Shown: piece after piece, positions 9,073-17,956 of the stretch
Layout of the letters: each line of letters opens with the position of its first letter
Position numbering within the stretch: position 1 is the stretch's first letter
From: Methylotenera_A aquatica
Lineage (GTDB): Bacteria; Pseudomonadota; Gammaproteobacteria; Burkholderiales; Methylophilaceae
Direction of reading: 5' to 3'
Assembly: GCA_965601485.1 (NCBI GenBank)
Contig: OZ271846.1
Location: 496,001 to 560,000 of the forward strand
Length of the DNA: 64,000 nucleotides
Notes under the pieces: generated by a model
Seen by the model: only the letters and a program-made list of their open reading frames with translations
Databases searched by the model: none
Told to the model about the DNA's origin: nothing
Program-made: the position numbers and the translations under genes

Positions 9073-10548
9073 TTAAGTACCGCAAAATGTTTTATATTGA
9101 GCGTCAAACAAAGGCTCAGGCACTTGCGTGTATTTGGCATCATGCGCTATGTTGGCGTATGGTTTTGATACAACCATTAATAGCTCATTAAATAAAATTA
9201 AGTCGTTACGGTCAGTCGCCGCACTAAGCGCAGCCTCTACTAAATGATTTCTTGGAATCACTTTTGGATTTGCCGACTGCATGAGCGGTATGCTGTCTGC
9301 AAATGTTTCATTTTGCCTTGATAATCTGGCTTTCCACAGCGATAACCAGTTTTTAAATCCAGCATCTTGGTAAAAGGCGCTGTTTTGCACAGCATCATCT
9401 GATAATGATCTAAATGTATTAGTAAAATCGGCTTGATTTTTTTGCATATGCATCAATAAATCCTCGACCAGCTTAATGTCACCTTCTTCTTCATTAAAAA
9501 TCCCCAGCTTTTTTCGCATGCAAGCTAACCAGTAGGCAAAAAATTGATTCGGGTATTCGTGCAGGCATTCAGTAACCATTGAAATTGCTTGTTCTTCCGA
9601 TTCATGAATCAGTGGCACTAAACTTTCGGCTAATCTAATGAGATTCCAGTGCGCAATATTAGGCTGATTGCCAAAAGCATAGCGGCCATTAGTATCTATA
9701 GAGCTAAATACCGTTTCTGGGTGATAGCCATTCATAAAAGCGCAGGGGCCGTAATCAATTGTTTCACCGCAGATGCTCATATTGTCAGTATTCATCACGC
9801 CATGAATAAAGCCGACCTGCATCCATTTTGCAATTAGAGATGCCTGCAAATCAATCACTCGTTTTAGTAAATCAAGGTATGGGTGATCTGCAACGGCAGT
9901 TTCGGGAAAATGGCGGTGAATAGTGTAATCAGCCAGCGCTTTTAACTGTACCTGATTTTGATTCGCCGCTGCAAATTGAAACGTTCCCACACGGATATGG
10001 CTAGCGGCAACGCGCGTAAGCACAGCGCCTGAATAGGCTGCATCGCGGTAGACCGTTTCGCCTGTAGTTGTGACGGCTAAACTTCTGGTGGTGGCAATGC
10101 CCAACGCATGCATCGCTTCACTGATGATATATTCGCGCAGCATTGGCGCTAGTGCTGCACGCCCATCGCCAGAACGAGAATAGGGTGTTCTGCCAGCACC
10201 TTTTAGCTGAATATCAAATCGCTGATTATTGGGCGTGATGTGTTCACCTAACAAGATGGCGCGGCCATCACCCAGTCGATTAAAATGACCAAATTGGTGA
10301 CCCGCGTAGGCCTGTGCAATAGGTTCGCTATTATTAAAAAGCAAATTGCCCGCTAAACATTGAGCCCCTTGATTTTTAAGCACATCTGCATTTAAACCAA
10401 GCTCAATTGCTAGTGATTCGTTAAATAGAACTAATTTTGGATTTTTAACAGGGCTAGGTTGTTGTTTTTGATAAAAAATGGTTGGTAATTGCAAATAGCT
10501 ATTATCAAAATAAAAGCCAACAGTATCTGATTGTGTAGCCGTTGCCAT
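9073..10548 (-). CDS. selO: Protein adenylyltransferase SelO (YdiU family)
   Basis: A pseudokinase-fold enzyme that transfers AMP to protein hydroxyl groups; in E. coli it is linked to oxidative stress and S-glutathionylation. Family motifs are present in order: YAGHQFGHFNRLGDGRA, DIQLKGAGRTPYSRSGDGRAAL, SEAMHALGIATTRSL, GVMNTDNMSICGETIDYGP and a C-terminal FCGT holding the conserved cysteine. The frame opens at 10569, but ATG 10548 (M-A-T-A-T) is an equally good start near the usual length (491 residues); neither has a strong ribosome-binding site. It is directly downstream of the AI-2E permease remnant on the same strand. Confidence 0.93.
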   Translation of the reverse strand: MATATQSDTVGFYFDNSYLQLPTIFYQKQQPSPVKNPKLVLFNESLAIELGLNADVLKNQGAQCLAGNLLFNNSEPIAQAYAGHQFGHFNRLGDGRAILLGEHITPNNQRFDIQLKGAGRTPYSRSGDGRAALAPMLREYIISEAMHALGIATTRSLAVTTTGETVYRDAAYSGAVLTRVAASHIRVGTFQFAAANQNQVQLKALADYTIHRHFPETAVADHPYLDLLKRVIDLQASLIAKWMQVGFIHGVMNTDNMSICGETIDYGPCAFMNGYHPETVFSSIDTNGRYAFGNQPNIAHWNLIRLAESLVPLIHESEEQAISMVTECLHEYPNQFFAYWLACMRKKLGIFNEEEGDIKLVEDLLMHMQKNQADFTNTFRSLSDDAVQNSAFYQDAGFKNWLSLWKARLSRQNETFADSIPLMQSANPKVIPRNHLVEAALSAATDRNDLILFNELLMVVSKPYANIAHDAKYTQVPEPLFDAQYKTFCGT

Positions 10549-10571
10549 ATAGGGTGTCCATAAATCCAAAT

Positions 10572-10830
10572 TTAATCGCTTAATGATTCCGCAACGTGTT
10601 GCAGATGCTCAATATGTTCGCAGATGACTTTGAGAACTAAAATAAGGCACGATATACATAAAACCGGCGGCAACTGCCCAAGCGCCAGCATTTTCTATAC
10701 CCAGCATACGCAAAGCCATCCAAGACATAATGCCTATTGCATTGATAACAACTAGCATAAACATATAGCGTTGAATGGAGCTGCTGATAATTACAAAAAT
10801 ATTAAAGGTGATTTTTTGCTTACCTTGAAA
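10572..10830 (-). pseudogene. AI-2E-type permease (PerM/YdiK family) remnant with an internal deletion
   Basis: On the minus strand, codons from 10830 downward read F-Q-G-K-Q-K-I-T, then S-I-Q-R-Y-M-F-M-L-V-V-I-N-A-I-G, then G-A-W-A-V-A-A-G-F-M-Y-I-V-P-Y-F, matching the QxxY...N...W...G...PY segment of AI-2E family transporters. Immediately after PYF the reading shifts frame at about 10630 and continues as V-L-K-V-I-C-E-H-I-E-H-L-Q with a stop at 10572-10574, which is the family's typical C-terminus (K-V-x-C-x-H-x-E-x-L). The roughly 100 residues normally between these two segments, and the whole N-terminal half, are missing. This is a dead gene. Confidence 0.75.
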
Positions 10831-10839
10831 CTAAATACT

Positions 10840-11350
10840 AATCTATTTAAATATTTTATTTGATACGTTTCTGAATTTTAATTGGTCAATATGCAATTCA
10901 TTTGGTGCATCGATTATTAGTGCAATTCAACAATTGTATTTAAACAGTTTTTTCATTGTATTAATCCTTACTGATTTTCTTCGTGATATAAGCATTGATT
11001 TGATGGTTTCTGTTTGGAATTATTTTGCGTCCCAGATTAATCGATAGGTGGTCGACTCCCAAATATGGCATTTAACTAATTTTTATATCAGCATCCTGTT
11101 AAGCTGCACTTGGTTTATGCTAGATATTAATAATTATTAGGCCTAAAATGTTCTGGTAATAACTAATTGATTGGGCTGTTAATGAAGAGACAATTTTGAA
11201 TAATTTTAGGCGCGAAAAGCTTACATTCGGATTAAAGATTGATTAGCGGTGAGGCTCGTCCAAATATCATTTCAACAGACCAAACAGTAGAGGATGCAGC
11301 AACATTTGCACTTTAAAAACATTTATAAGATTTCCTTGCTGTTAATTCAT
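10840..11350. other. Gene-free gap, mostly without recognisable content
   Basis: About 500 A+T-rich bases without a full reading frame. On the plus strand 11236-11304 encodes R-L-I-S-G-E-A-R-P-N-I-I-S-T-D-Q-T-V-E-D and a few more residues between stops, which resembles the start of a CBS-type domain and is probably debris of a lost gene. I see no promoter, repeat or RNA structure I would defend elsewhere in the gap. Confidence 0.25.
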
Positions 11351-11414
11351 CGTGCAAAACTGTGATCAAACAGCGCTTGGTAAGCATTATGAAGTTTTCA
11401 AAGAGGATAGCGAG

Positions 11415-11576
11415 ATGATGACTTTGCTTGAATACACAGATATTATGAAATGGTTGACCGATATTAAAGTCACCCACCTTGATGGTATATTAAAAATTAT
11501 TCAAGGCTTGCAGGCGGAAAACGTACCGTTTGATGACGACTTTTCTTTATTGCAAATTAACATAAACCGTGGCTGA
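11415..11576 (+). CDS. Small protein of unknown function upstream of apt
   Basis: The frame is open from 11352, but AAGAGGA at 11401-11407 lies seven bases before ATG 11415, so the protein probably starts there (53 residues, M-M-T-L-L-E-Y-T-D-I-M-K-W-L). It is soluble, slightly acidic and shows no motif I recognise. Its stop (TGA, 11574-11576) overlaps the GTG start of apt at 11569, indicating translational coupling, which is the best evidence that it is real. Confidence 0.5.
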   Translation: MMTLLEYTDIMKWLTDIKVTHLDGILKIIQGLQAENVPFDDDFSLLQININRG

Positions 11577-12096
11577 TATTCGCTTACTAGATTATTTAAG
11601 CTGCGTCTCCGACTTTCCTAAGCCTGGTATCATGTTTAGGGATATTTCGCCATTGATAGCCGATACGCAAGCATTTGAATTTGCAATTAAGCAGTTATCC
11701 CTTTATGCCAATCAATCAGAATTCACGCACATTCTGGCCATAGAGTCGCGAGGCTTTATTTTTGCTTCAGCTTTGGCGATCACCATGTCAAAGCCATTAT
11801 TGTTGGCAAGAAAGCCCAACAAATTGCCCAGTGTTAGTCATAGGCAATCTTATGGCTTAGAGTACGGTCAAGATGCATTGGAAATTCAAGCCCAGATCAT
11901 CCCAGCGCAGGCACAAGTATTGATTATAGATGACGTTGTGGCGACAGGTGGCACCTTATTGGCCGCGGCTGAGCTGTTACGCCAAGCAAAAATAGACATT
12001 GTCGGTGCCCTTAGTTTATTGGAAATTGCTGATTTAGCTGGCAACAGTCGTTTGTTGAAAAATGGCATTTCTGCATATTCGATACTATCTGTTTGA
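11569..12096 (+). CDS. apt: Adenine phosphoribosyltransferase
   Basis: Salvages adenine with PRPP to AMP. It has 175 residues, the family length. Recognisable segments are the N-terminal DFPKPGIMFRDISPL, the adenine-side ESRGFIF, and the PRPP-binding loop VLIIDDVVATGGTL (about residues 121-134). Start is GTG at 11569, overlapping the upstream small gene by eight bases. The C-terminal region is slightly divergent but complete. Confidence 0.94.
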   Translation: MADIRLLDYLSCVSDFPKPGIMFRDISPLIADTQAFEFAIKQLSLYANQSEFTHILAIESRGFIFASALAITMSKPLLLARKPNKLPSVSHRQSYGLEYGQDALEIQAQIIPAQAQVLIIDDVVATGGTLLAAAELLRQAKIDIVGALSLLEIADLAGNSRLLKNGISAYSILSV

Positions 12097-12404
12097 CTTG
12101 GTAATTAAAGGCCAAGTGATGATTCAAATGAAAATCTTGCAAACCGCTTTTATTGTATGCTCACACAATACTTCAGCGCAACTGGCCTTGGCTTAATCGC
12201 AATTGGTGGTGTAATCAATATTGTGTAAACATCATTTTGCAGGAAACTGCGCTATTTATAGTTGAAGCATAATATTGATGGCAGTCGTTACTAACCTCGT
12301 AAGAGAAGTTCATGTGATTTAATTGCTGCTTACCTGAAATCTTTCTAATTTCGACAATATGGTCCTTCTATTGAAGCATGTGATGTAAAAGTTTTAAAAA
12401 AAGG
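12097..12404. other. Gap before the rhodopsin gene
   Basis: No full gene. Just after apt a weak 6-bp hairpin (ACTTGG/CCAAGT) lies at about 12095-12117 without a following T-run. Positions 12110-12228 can be read on the plus strand as a roughly 40-residue piece between stops ending G-L-G-L-I-A-I-G-G-V-I-N-I-V, which could be debris of a membrane protein. I would not call it a gene. Confidence 0.25.
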
Positions 12405-12433
12405 TTGTCATATCAAAATTTACACACTAAACT
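12405..12433 (+). promoter_or_regulatory. Candidate sigma-70 promoter of the rhodopsin gene
   Basis: TTGTCA at 12405-12410 (5/6 match to the -35 consensus) is followed after exactly 17 bases by TAAACT at 12428-12433 (4/6 match to the -10 consensus). This leaves a roughly 85-base untranslated leader before the rhodopsin ATG. It is the best match I find in the upstream gap; it is a pattern call only. Confidence 0.4.
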
Positions 12434-12524
12434 GCCTCTACATTTAGTTACATATTTTTAATAAGGGTGTAACATTTGTGTACGTTTTTTTTAAATATTT
12501 AATTTAAATATATTGGGGAAATGA

Positions 12525-13316
12525 ATGATTAAGCTTCCAGTTCTATCTATTAAAAATAAGTTCTTATTATCTATGGCCACTTTTGGCTTAAGCACACCAG
12601 CGTTCGCGGAAAATAGTGTCATCTTACAATCAAGTGACTTTGTGGGCATTTCTTTTTGGTTAATATCAATGGCTTTGGTGGCTTCAACGGCTTTCTTTTT
12701 TCTTGAAAGAGATCGTGTCGCAGGAAAATGGAAAACATCATTAACTGTATCTGGCTTGGTTACACTTATCGCTGCAGTGCACTACTTTTACATGCGAGAT
12801 GTGTGGGTGGCGACAGGCTCAACTCCAACCGTATATCGTTATATCGACTGGTTAATTACAGTACCGCTGTTGATGGTTGAGTTTTATCTGATTTTGGCAG
12901 CGATTGCTAAAGTGCCAACAGGCGTATTTTGGCGTTTAATGATTGGTACATTAGTCATGTTAGTTGGCGGATATTTAGGTGAAGCTGGCTACATGGGCGT
13001 TTTACCTGCATTTGTAATTGGCATGTTAGGTTGGGCTTATATTTTATGGGAAATATTTGGTGGCGAAGCAAGCAAAATTAATGCAAATCAAGCGCCAGCA
13101 AACGTGCAATCTGCCTTTAATTTAATGCGTTGGATTGTCACAATCGGTTGGGCTATTTACCCTATCGGCTACTTCTTCGGTTATCTATCAGGTTCAGATC
13201 CAACTGAAAGCATGAAAGCTTTAAATATTGTTTATAACTTAGCCGACGTATTAAACAAAATTGCTTTTGGTGTGATTATTTGGTCTGTTGCGGTCACTGA
13301 AAGTGAGAAAAAATAG
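12525..13316 (+). CDS. Green-absorbing proteorhodopsin, light-driven proton pump
   Basis: A seven-helix retinal protein in the inner membrane that pumps protons outward in light. The 263 residues begin with a cleavable signal peptide (hydrophobic core ending STPAFA, cut near residue 28), as in marine proteorhodopsins. Key residues by alignment to the SAR86 protein: H86 (H75 equivalent), proton acceptor D108 in YRYIDWL, T112, proton donor E119, together the DTE pump motif, and the Schiff-base lysine K245 in LADVLNKIAFG. The spectral tuning position after the proline (L116) is leucine, predicting green rather than blue absorption. GGGGA precedes ATG 12525. The downstream genes make retinal. Confidence 0.96.
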   Translation: MIKLPVLSIKNKFLLSMATFGLSTPAFAENSVILQSSDFVGISFWLISMALVASTAFFFLERDRVAGKWKTSLTVSGLVTLIAAVHYFYMRDVWVATGSTPTVYRYIDWLITVPLLMVEFYLILAAIAKVPTGVFWRLMIGTLVMLVGGYLGEAGYMGVLPAFVIGMLGWAYILWEIFGGEASKINANQAPANVQSAFNLMRWIVTIGWAIYPIGYFFGYLSGSDPTESMKALNIVYNLADVLNKIAFGVIIWSVAVTESEKK

Positions 13317-13322
13317 TAATTT

Positions 13323-13352
13323 TTAGTTGCTAAACCATTAGTTGCTAAACCA
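13323..13352. repeat. 15-bp perfect tandem duplication
   Basis: TTAGTTGCTAAACCA occurs twice back to back, at 13323-13337 and 13338-13352, directly behind the rhodopsin stop codon. Two copies are probably a slippage duplication; the location in the rhodopsin-crtE spacer is notable but no function can be assigned. Confidence 0.85.
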
Positions 13353-13361
13353 TGATAGTGA

Positions 13362-13425
13362 TTTGCGGCAAATGTTAAATTGAATTAACAAATTCAATTA
13401 CATCGCCGCAAAGCACTTCTTTTTT
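13362..13425 (+). terminator. Nested hairpin plus T-rich tract between rhodopsin and crtE
   Basis: An outer 8-bp perfect stem, TTTGCGGC (13362-13369) with GCCGCAAA (13405-13412), encloses a second perfect 8-bp hairpin, AATTGAAT/ATTCAATT (13378-13385 and 13392-13399). Four bases after the outer stem comes TTCTTTTTT. This fits an intrinsic terminator or partial terminator. It would cause the rhodopsin mRNA to be made in excess over the carotenoid genes, which makes sense because a pump is needed in bulk and enzymes are not. The regulatory reading is inference. Confidence 0.55.
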
Positions 13426-13449
13426 AATTGACATCGAATGTGATTAAAA

Positions 13450-14373
13450 ATGACTATTCAAGCTTTAAATTATCAATCCACTGCCAATTTTTATTCATCA
13501 TTTTCTATTGATGATTTAACTCAGCAAGTAGATTGTCTAATACAAAATACATTATTAGAACAATCAGCTCCATTTTCAGTACAGAATATTTGTATTGAAG
13601 CAATTAAGTATCATTTTGATTCTCCAGGTCAGCAAGTTAGAGCAAAATCATGCCTAGATGCCTGCATGAAACTTGCCGTAGAGTACGACGATATGTTGAT
13701 ATTAGCAGCCTCGGCGGAGTTGCTGCACAACGCATCTTTGATTCATGATGATATTCAAGACGAAGATGAAATTCGCAGAGGCCAGACAAGCGTTTGGAAA
13801 AAATATGGTATTAACATTGCAATATGTGCTGGTGATTTATTGTTATCTACAGCTTATGGAATGTTGGCGAGATACAGCAAACCATCACTAATACCTCAAC
13901 TCATTTCAATTATTAATAAACAAACTAGGTTGGCTATTGAAGGTCAATCTTTAGATGTTTTGTTTAAAAAAAATCCACAACTTTCACTTGAGCAGTATGT
14001 TGTTATTGCAAGCCAAAAATCTGGTGCGCTTTTTAGTTTGCCTATTGAATTAGCCTTGGTAGCAGCACAACGAAATGATTGTACCGATTTAGCTAGAAAA
14101 GCCTGTGCAAACTTCGCCATAGGTTACCAGATTGCAGACGATTTAGAAGACGTGGTAAAAGATGGCGCCTATAACCACGCAAGTCAATCCGTTAACATAA
14201 CGTATGTATTAAAAAACTTAGGTTATAAAAATGCACACCAGCAATCTGTCGCTCTATGTTTACATTATTTAGATGAAGCTATCCAGGATGCACTTCATCT
14301 ACCAAATAATTCAGGCAGTATCCTGATTAGTCTGGCTGAAAATCTGAAAGTCAAATTAAGCATTAATGAATGA
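13450..14373 (+). CDS. crtE: Geranylgeranyl diphosphate synthase-type polyprenyl synthase
   Basis: Chain-elongating prenyltransferase making the C20 precursor for phytoene. It has 307 residues with both aspartate-rich motifs: D100-D101-x-x-D104 (HDDIQDEDEIRRG) and D230-D231-x-x-D234 (YQIADDLED). First gene of the tight crtE-I-B-Y-blh block; its TGA overlaps the crtI ATG (ATGA). No good ribosome-binding site precedes ATG 13450, only an A-rich stretch. Product length is inferred from context. Confidence 0.92.
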   Translation: MTIQALNYQSTANFYSSFSIDDLTQQVDCLIQNTLLEQSAPFSVQNICIEAIKYHFDSPGQQVRAKSCLDACMKLAVEYDDMLILAASAELLHNASLIHDDIQDEDEIRRGQTSVWKKYGINIAICAGDLLLSTAYGMLARYSKPSLIPQLISIINKQTRLAIEGQSLDVLFKKNPQLSLEQYVVIASQKSGALFSLPIELALVAAQRNDCTDLARKACANFAIGYQIADDLEDVVKDGAYNHASQSVNITYVLKNLGYKNAHQQSVALCLHYLDEAIQDALHLPNNSGSILISLAENLKVKLSINE

Positions 14374-15842
14374 AGCGCGCACTAGTAATCGGCGGTGGGT
14401 TTGGCGGTATAGCAGCTGCGCTTAGGCTAAGGGCAAAAAACTATCAGGTGACGCTGATAGATCGCAGTTCTATGCTGGGCGGCAGGGGTCAAGTTTTTAT
14501 TAGAAACGGCTATAAGCACGATGCCGGGCCAACAGTTATTACTGCGCCTTTTCTATTGGAAGAGCTTTTTCAATTATTTAACGAAAAATTATCAGATCAC
14601 ATTAAGCTAGTGCCACTTAAACCTTGGTACCGTTTCTATTTTACTGATAAAACCACTTTTGATTATGGTGGCACGCTTGAAGAAACACTGGCAGAAATTG
14701 CTAAAATTTCGCCTAACGACGTGTATGGTTATCAAAGATTACTTAAGCATTCACAAAAAATATTCAATATTGCTTTTATTCAATTATCAAGCGTGCCATT
14801 CAATCACTTTTTTAAAATGCTCGCGCTTGTTCCCAAACTTATTGCATTAAAAAGCCATGAAACAGTTTGGAATATGGTATGCCGTTACCTGAAAAACGAA
14901 AAGTTAAGGCAAGCTTTTTCAATACAGCCACTTTTAGTTGGTGGTAATCCATTTTCAACAACCAGCATATATGGACTGATTCATTATTTAGAAAGAGCAT
15001 ATGGTGTATTTTTTGCCATGGGCGGTACTGGTGCAATCGTAAACGCACTCTCGGATTTAATGAAAAGAAATGGCATTGAAATTCTTCTCAACAAGACCGT
15101 TAAAAAAATAGTTATTGAAAATAATACTGCAAAAAAAGTGATTTTTGCCGATGGCACAAGCCACGAAATGGATGTTATCGTTTCTAACGCAGATCCAACT
15201 TATCTTTATGAAAACATGATTGATCGGCACGATGTCGCCATTTCTACTAAGCTCAAAATAAAAGCCGCGCATTATTCAATGGGGCTATTTGTTTTGTATT
15301 TTGGTAGCACTAAAAAATATGATGATGTTGCGCACCACACTATTTGGTTAGGCAAGACTTACAAAGAGCTTTTGCACCGTATTTTTGACCAAAAAATTCT
15401 GTCGGATGATTTTTCGTTATACCTTCATCGCCCTACAGCAACTGATGAAAGCTTTGCGCCAGAGGGCTGTGATAGTTTTTATGTGCTTTGCCCAGTTCCT
15501 AATTTGCTGGGCAATATAAACTGGAAAGATGAAGGCGAGCTATTAAAAAATAGAATCATTGAAGCGCTCGATAAAACTATCTTGCCTGATCTTAAACAGC
15601 ATGTCGTTGAAGATTTTTATATGAGCCCCGCAGATTTTAAAGAAAATTATCTCAGTACGCATGGGGCAGGGTTTTCAATTGCACCAATCTTTAGGCAATC
15701 TGCTTGGTTTAGATTTCATAACCAATCTGAGAAAATTAAAAACCTTTACTTAGTAGGCGCTGGTACCCACCCAGGCGCTGGGCTTCCGGGTGTGTTATGT
15801 TCTGCTAAAGTAATAGATAGCATGTTGCCAGAGGCTAGCTAG
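14370..15842 (+). CDS. crtI: Phytoene desaturase
   Basis: FAD-dependent desaturase converting phytoene to lycopene. The 490 residues start with the dinucleotide-binding GGGFGG (8-13) followed by the acidic end of the second strand (LIDR), and later GGRGQVF and the N-terminal HDAGPT typical of bacterial CrtI. The C-terminal FAD motif reads L-Y-L-V-G-A-G-T-H-P-G-A-G-L-P-G. Overlaps crtE by four bases and crtB by one, so translation is coupled across the block. Confidence 0.95.
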   Translation: MKRALVIGGGFGGIAAALRLRAKNYQVTLIDRSSMLGGRGQVFIRNGYKHDAGPTVITAPFLLEELFQLFNEKLSDHIKLVPLKPWYRFYFTDKTTFDYGGTLEETLAEIAKISPNDVYGYQRLLKHSQKIFNIAFIQLSSVPFNHFFKMLALVPKLIALKSHETVWNMVCRYLKNEKLRQAFSIQPLLVGGNPFSTTSIYGLIHYLERAYGVFFAMGGTGAIVNALSDLMKRNGIEILLNKTVKKIVIENNTAKKVIFADGTSHEMDVIVSNADPTYLYENMIDRHDVAISTKLKIKAAHYSMGLFVLYFGSTKKYDDVAHHTIWLGKTYKELLHRIFDQKILSDDFSLYLHRPTATDESFAPEGCDSFYVLCPVPNLLGNINWKDEGELLKNRIIEALDKTILPDLKQHVVEDFYMSPADFKENYLSTHGAGFSIAPIFRQSAWFRFHNQSEKIKNLYLVGAGTHPGAGLPGVLCSAKVIDSMLPEAS

Positions 15843-16783
15843 TGGCTCACCCATCTAATTATTTGGGTTCAGCAGATTATATAAATCAATCGAATGATAT
15901 TCTATTTAATAAAGGCAAAACATTTTATTGGGCCAAATTCTTTTTAAGCAAATATTCGGCCAAACAAGCTACACGTTTATACAGATTTTGCAGATACATT
16001 GATGACTTAGCCGATGAAGCACCAGATAAAGGCCATGCTCTTGATTGTCTAAACAAAATCAAAGCAGAGATTTATGCGTGCGAGTCAAAAGATGTCATCA
16101 TCACAGATGCATTAGCATTGTTTGATGAGTGTGATATTCCTGTTCAAATTCCGATCGAATTAATCAATGGTGTTTTGGCAGATTTAGCAGTTGTTCGCAT
16201 AAAAACTGAAGCACAACTTATGGAATATTGCTACCAAGTTGCGGGTACCGTGGGGATTATGATGTGCAAAGTGCTTAATGTTTCCGAGAAAAAAGCCTTA
16301 TTTCATGCCGTAGATTTAGGTATAGCCATGCAGCTCACCAATATTGTTAGAGACGTTTACGCAGATGCTTTGATAGAACGGGTTTATTTACCCGAATCAT
16401 TAGCAGGGGCATTATCAGCTGATGATGTGATTGCACTAACCGATTCAGATCGAACAAAAATTATACAAGCATCACAAGTACTTTTAAAACAAGCAGACCA
16501 ATATTATGCGAGTGGCTACTCTGGACTAGTGCATCTACCGTTTAGGTCACGTGTGAGCATATTGATTGCTGCAAAACTCTATCAGCAAATTGGGTTTAAA
16601 ATAAAGCATAAGCATTTTAACAACCTTAAAAATAAGATCTTCATACCGCATCACATGAAGCTAATTCTCAGTATTCAAGTGTGCTTTAAAGCGATATTTG
16701 ATCGAAAATTTTGGTTCTATAACTCTGTTCATCTTAAACAGCTGCACCAACATATCAACAAGTTACCATTTTGTAATGGATAA
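15842..16783 (+). CDS. crtB: Phytoene synthase
   Basis: Condenses two geranylgeranyl diphosphates to phytoene. It has 313 residues and starts with GTG sharing one base with the crtI stop. The two substrate-Mg motifs are present: YIDDLADEA (D54, D55, D58) and NIVRDVYADA near residue 165, and the C-terminal region is squalene/phytoene-synthase-like. The last eight bases overlap the preferred crtY start. Confidence 0.94.
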   Translation: MAHPSNYLGSADYINQSNDILFNKGKTFYWAKFFLSKYSAKQATRLYRFCRYIDDLADEAPDKGHALDCLNKIKAEIYACESKDVIITDALALFDECDIPVQIPIELINGVLADLAVVRIKTEAQLMEYCYQVAGTVGIMMCKVLNVSEKKALFHAVDLGIAMQLTNIVRDVYADALIERVYLPESLAGALSADDVIALTDSDRTKIIQASQVLLKQADQYYASGYSGLVHLPFRSRVSILIAAKLYQQIGFKIKHKHFNNLKNKIFIPHHMKLILSIQVCFKAIFDRKFWFYNSVHLKQLHQHINKLPFCNG

Positions 16784-17948
16784 ACACTACAGCTTGGCTA
16801 TATTAGGCGGTGGTTGTGCAGGGTTAAGCCTTGCTATGCGTTTGTCAGAGGCAGGGTCGTCTGCTCCATCTACTCTTGTTTTAGAAAGAAATGCACACTA
16901 TAAAAATGATAGAACTTGGTGCTTTTGGGATGTAGCTAACCCTGAACTTAAAGATTGGGTAGATCACTCTTGGTTAAATTTTGAAATAAAAAATGGTATC
17001 AAAAATTTTACTAGGGGCTGTAAAAAATATGCTTATTTAATGCTCTCTGCTCAAACATTTTATGAACATTCACTTGCAAAAATAGCATCAAATGGGCAAG
17101 GTATTACGCTATTGAATAATCAAGATGTTTTAGAAGTTTCTAAAACACATAATCAAACCTGGCAAATCATTACCACTAAGGGTACTTATACTGCTGACAA
17201 AATTGTCGACACTAGGCCTATCACGCAAAATAAAGATGAAGATTCTATATTGTGGCAGTCATTTATAGGTTTTGAAGTTGAAACTAGCCAAGATATGTTT
17301 GATTCCAACACCTTTGTTCTAATGGATTTTGATGCTGCGTTCAATCAAGGACTTGGTTTTGTTTATGTGTTGCCTTATTCATCCAAACGCGCGCTTATTG
17401 AATATACTATATTCGCAAAGCAAACTTTCGCGGCTGATGAGTTTAGCGGATACATGCAACAATCCCTTTTAAAATATTTAAAAGATATTAATTATAAAAT
17501 ATTGAGAACCGAATACGGCAAGCTGCCAATGGGTAATCAAAAAATAAACAAAACCAATGACCCTAGTTATGTTTATGCGGGGTTATATGCAGGGGCAGCA
17601 AGACCAAGCTCTGGCTATGCTTTCCAAAGGATACAGCGTTGGGCAAAAGAGTGTGCGCATGCATTAATTAATCATCAATTATTAGTAGCGCCTAAAAAAG
17701 ACACATGGATTTTGGCCAGAATGGATGACCTTTTTTTAAATGTACTAAAGTCAAACCCCAAATCATCTGTTCATTTATTTTATAACTTATTTTTGAATTG
17801 TAAAACCTCTACAGTTATTCGATTTTTAAGTGATCATGCCCGCATGGCGGATTATTTCTCTATTATTGCCTCCATGCCAAAATTACTATTTATTAAAGAA
17901 TTGCCAGCTTATATCTTTAAGCGACTATTTAAATATCAGCATGACTAG
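16776..17948 (+). CDS. crtY: Lycopene beta-cyclase
   Basis: Closes both beta rings on lycopene to give beta-carotene. The frame is open from 16698, but ATG 16776 (M-D-K-H-Y-S-L-A-I-L) places the nucleotide-binding GGGCAGLS at about residues 10-17, as in other CrtY proteins, so I use it (390 residues). Further signatures are the NDRTWCFWD motif, LIEYTIF and GAARPSSGYAF. The start lies eight bases inside crtB. Gap to blh is eight bases. Confidence 0.93.
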   Translation: MDKHYSLAILGGGCAGLSLAMRLSEAGSSAPSTLVLERNAHYKNDRTWCFWDVANPELKDWVDHSWLNFEIKNGIKNFTRGCKKYAYLMLSAQTFYEHSLAKIASNGQGITLLNNQDVLEVSKTHNQTWQIITTKGTYTADKIVDTRPITQNKDEDSILWQSFIGFEVETSQDMFDSNTFVLMDFDAAFNQGLGFVYVLPYSSKRALIEYTIFAKQTFAADEFSGYMQQSLLKYLKDINYKILRTEYGKLPMGNQKINKTNDPSYVYAGLYAGAARPSSGYAFQRIQRWAKECAHALINHQLLVAPKKDTWILARMDDLFLNVLKSNPKSSVHLFYNLFLNCKTSTVIRFLSDHARMADYFSIIASMPKLLFIKELPAYIFKRLFKYQHD

Positions 17949-17956
17949 GGTTTAAC

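Noticed and set aside
12525..13316. Rhodopsin as a carotenoid-antenna xanthorhodopsin
   Set aside because: Sequence segments follow the proteorhodopsin branch and the cassette lacks a ketolase; an antenna cannot be claimed from sequence reading.
13428..13451. TTGACA before crtE as a promoter
   Set aside because: A perfect -35 hexamer, but the -10 position would fall at the start codon and has no TATAAT-like sequence.
16698..16775. Upstream 26 codons as part of crtY
   Set aside because: They lie inside crtB, and the FAD motif position fits the ATG at 16776.
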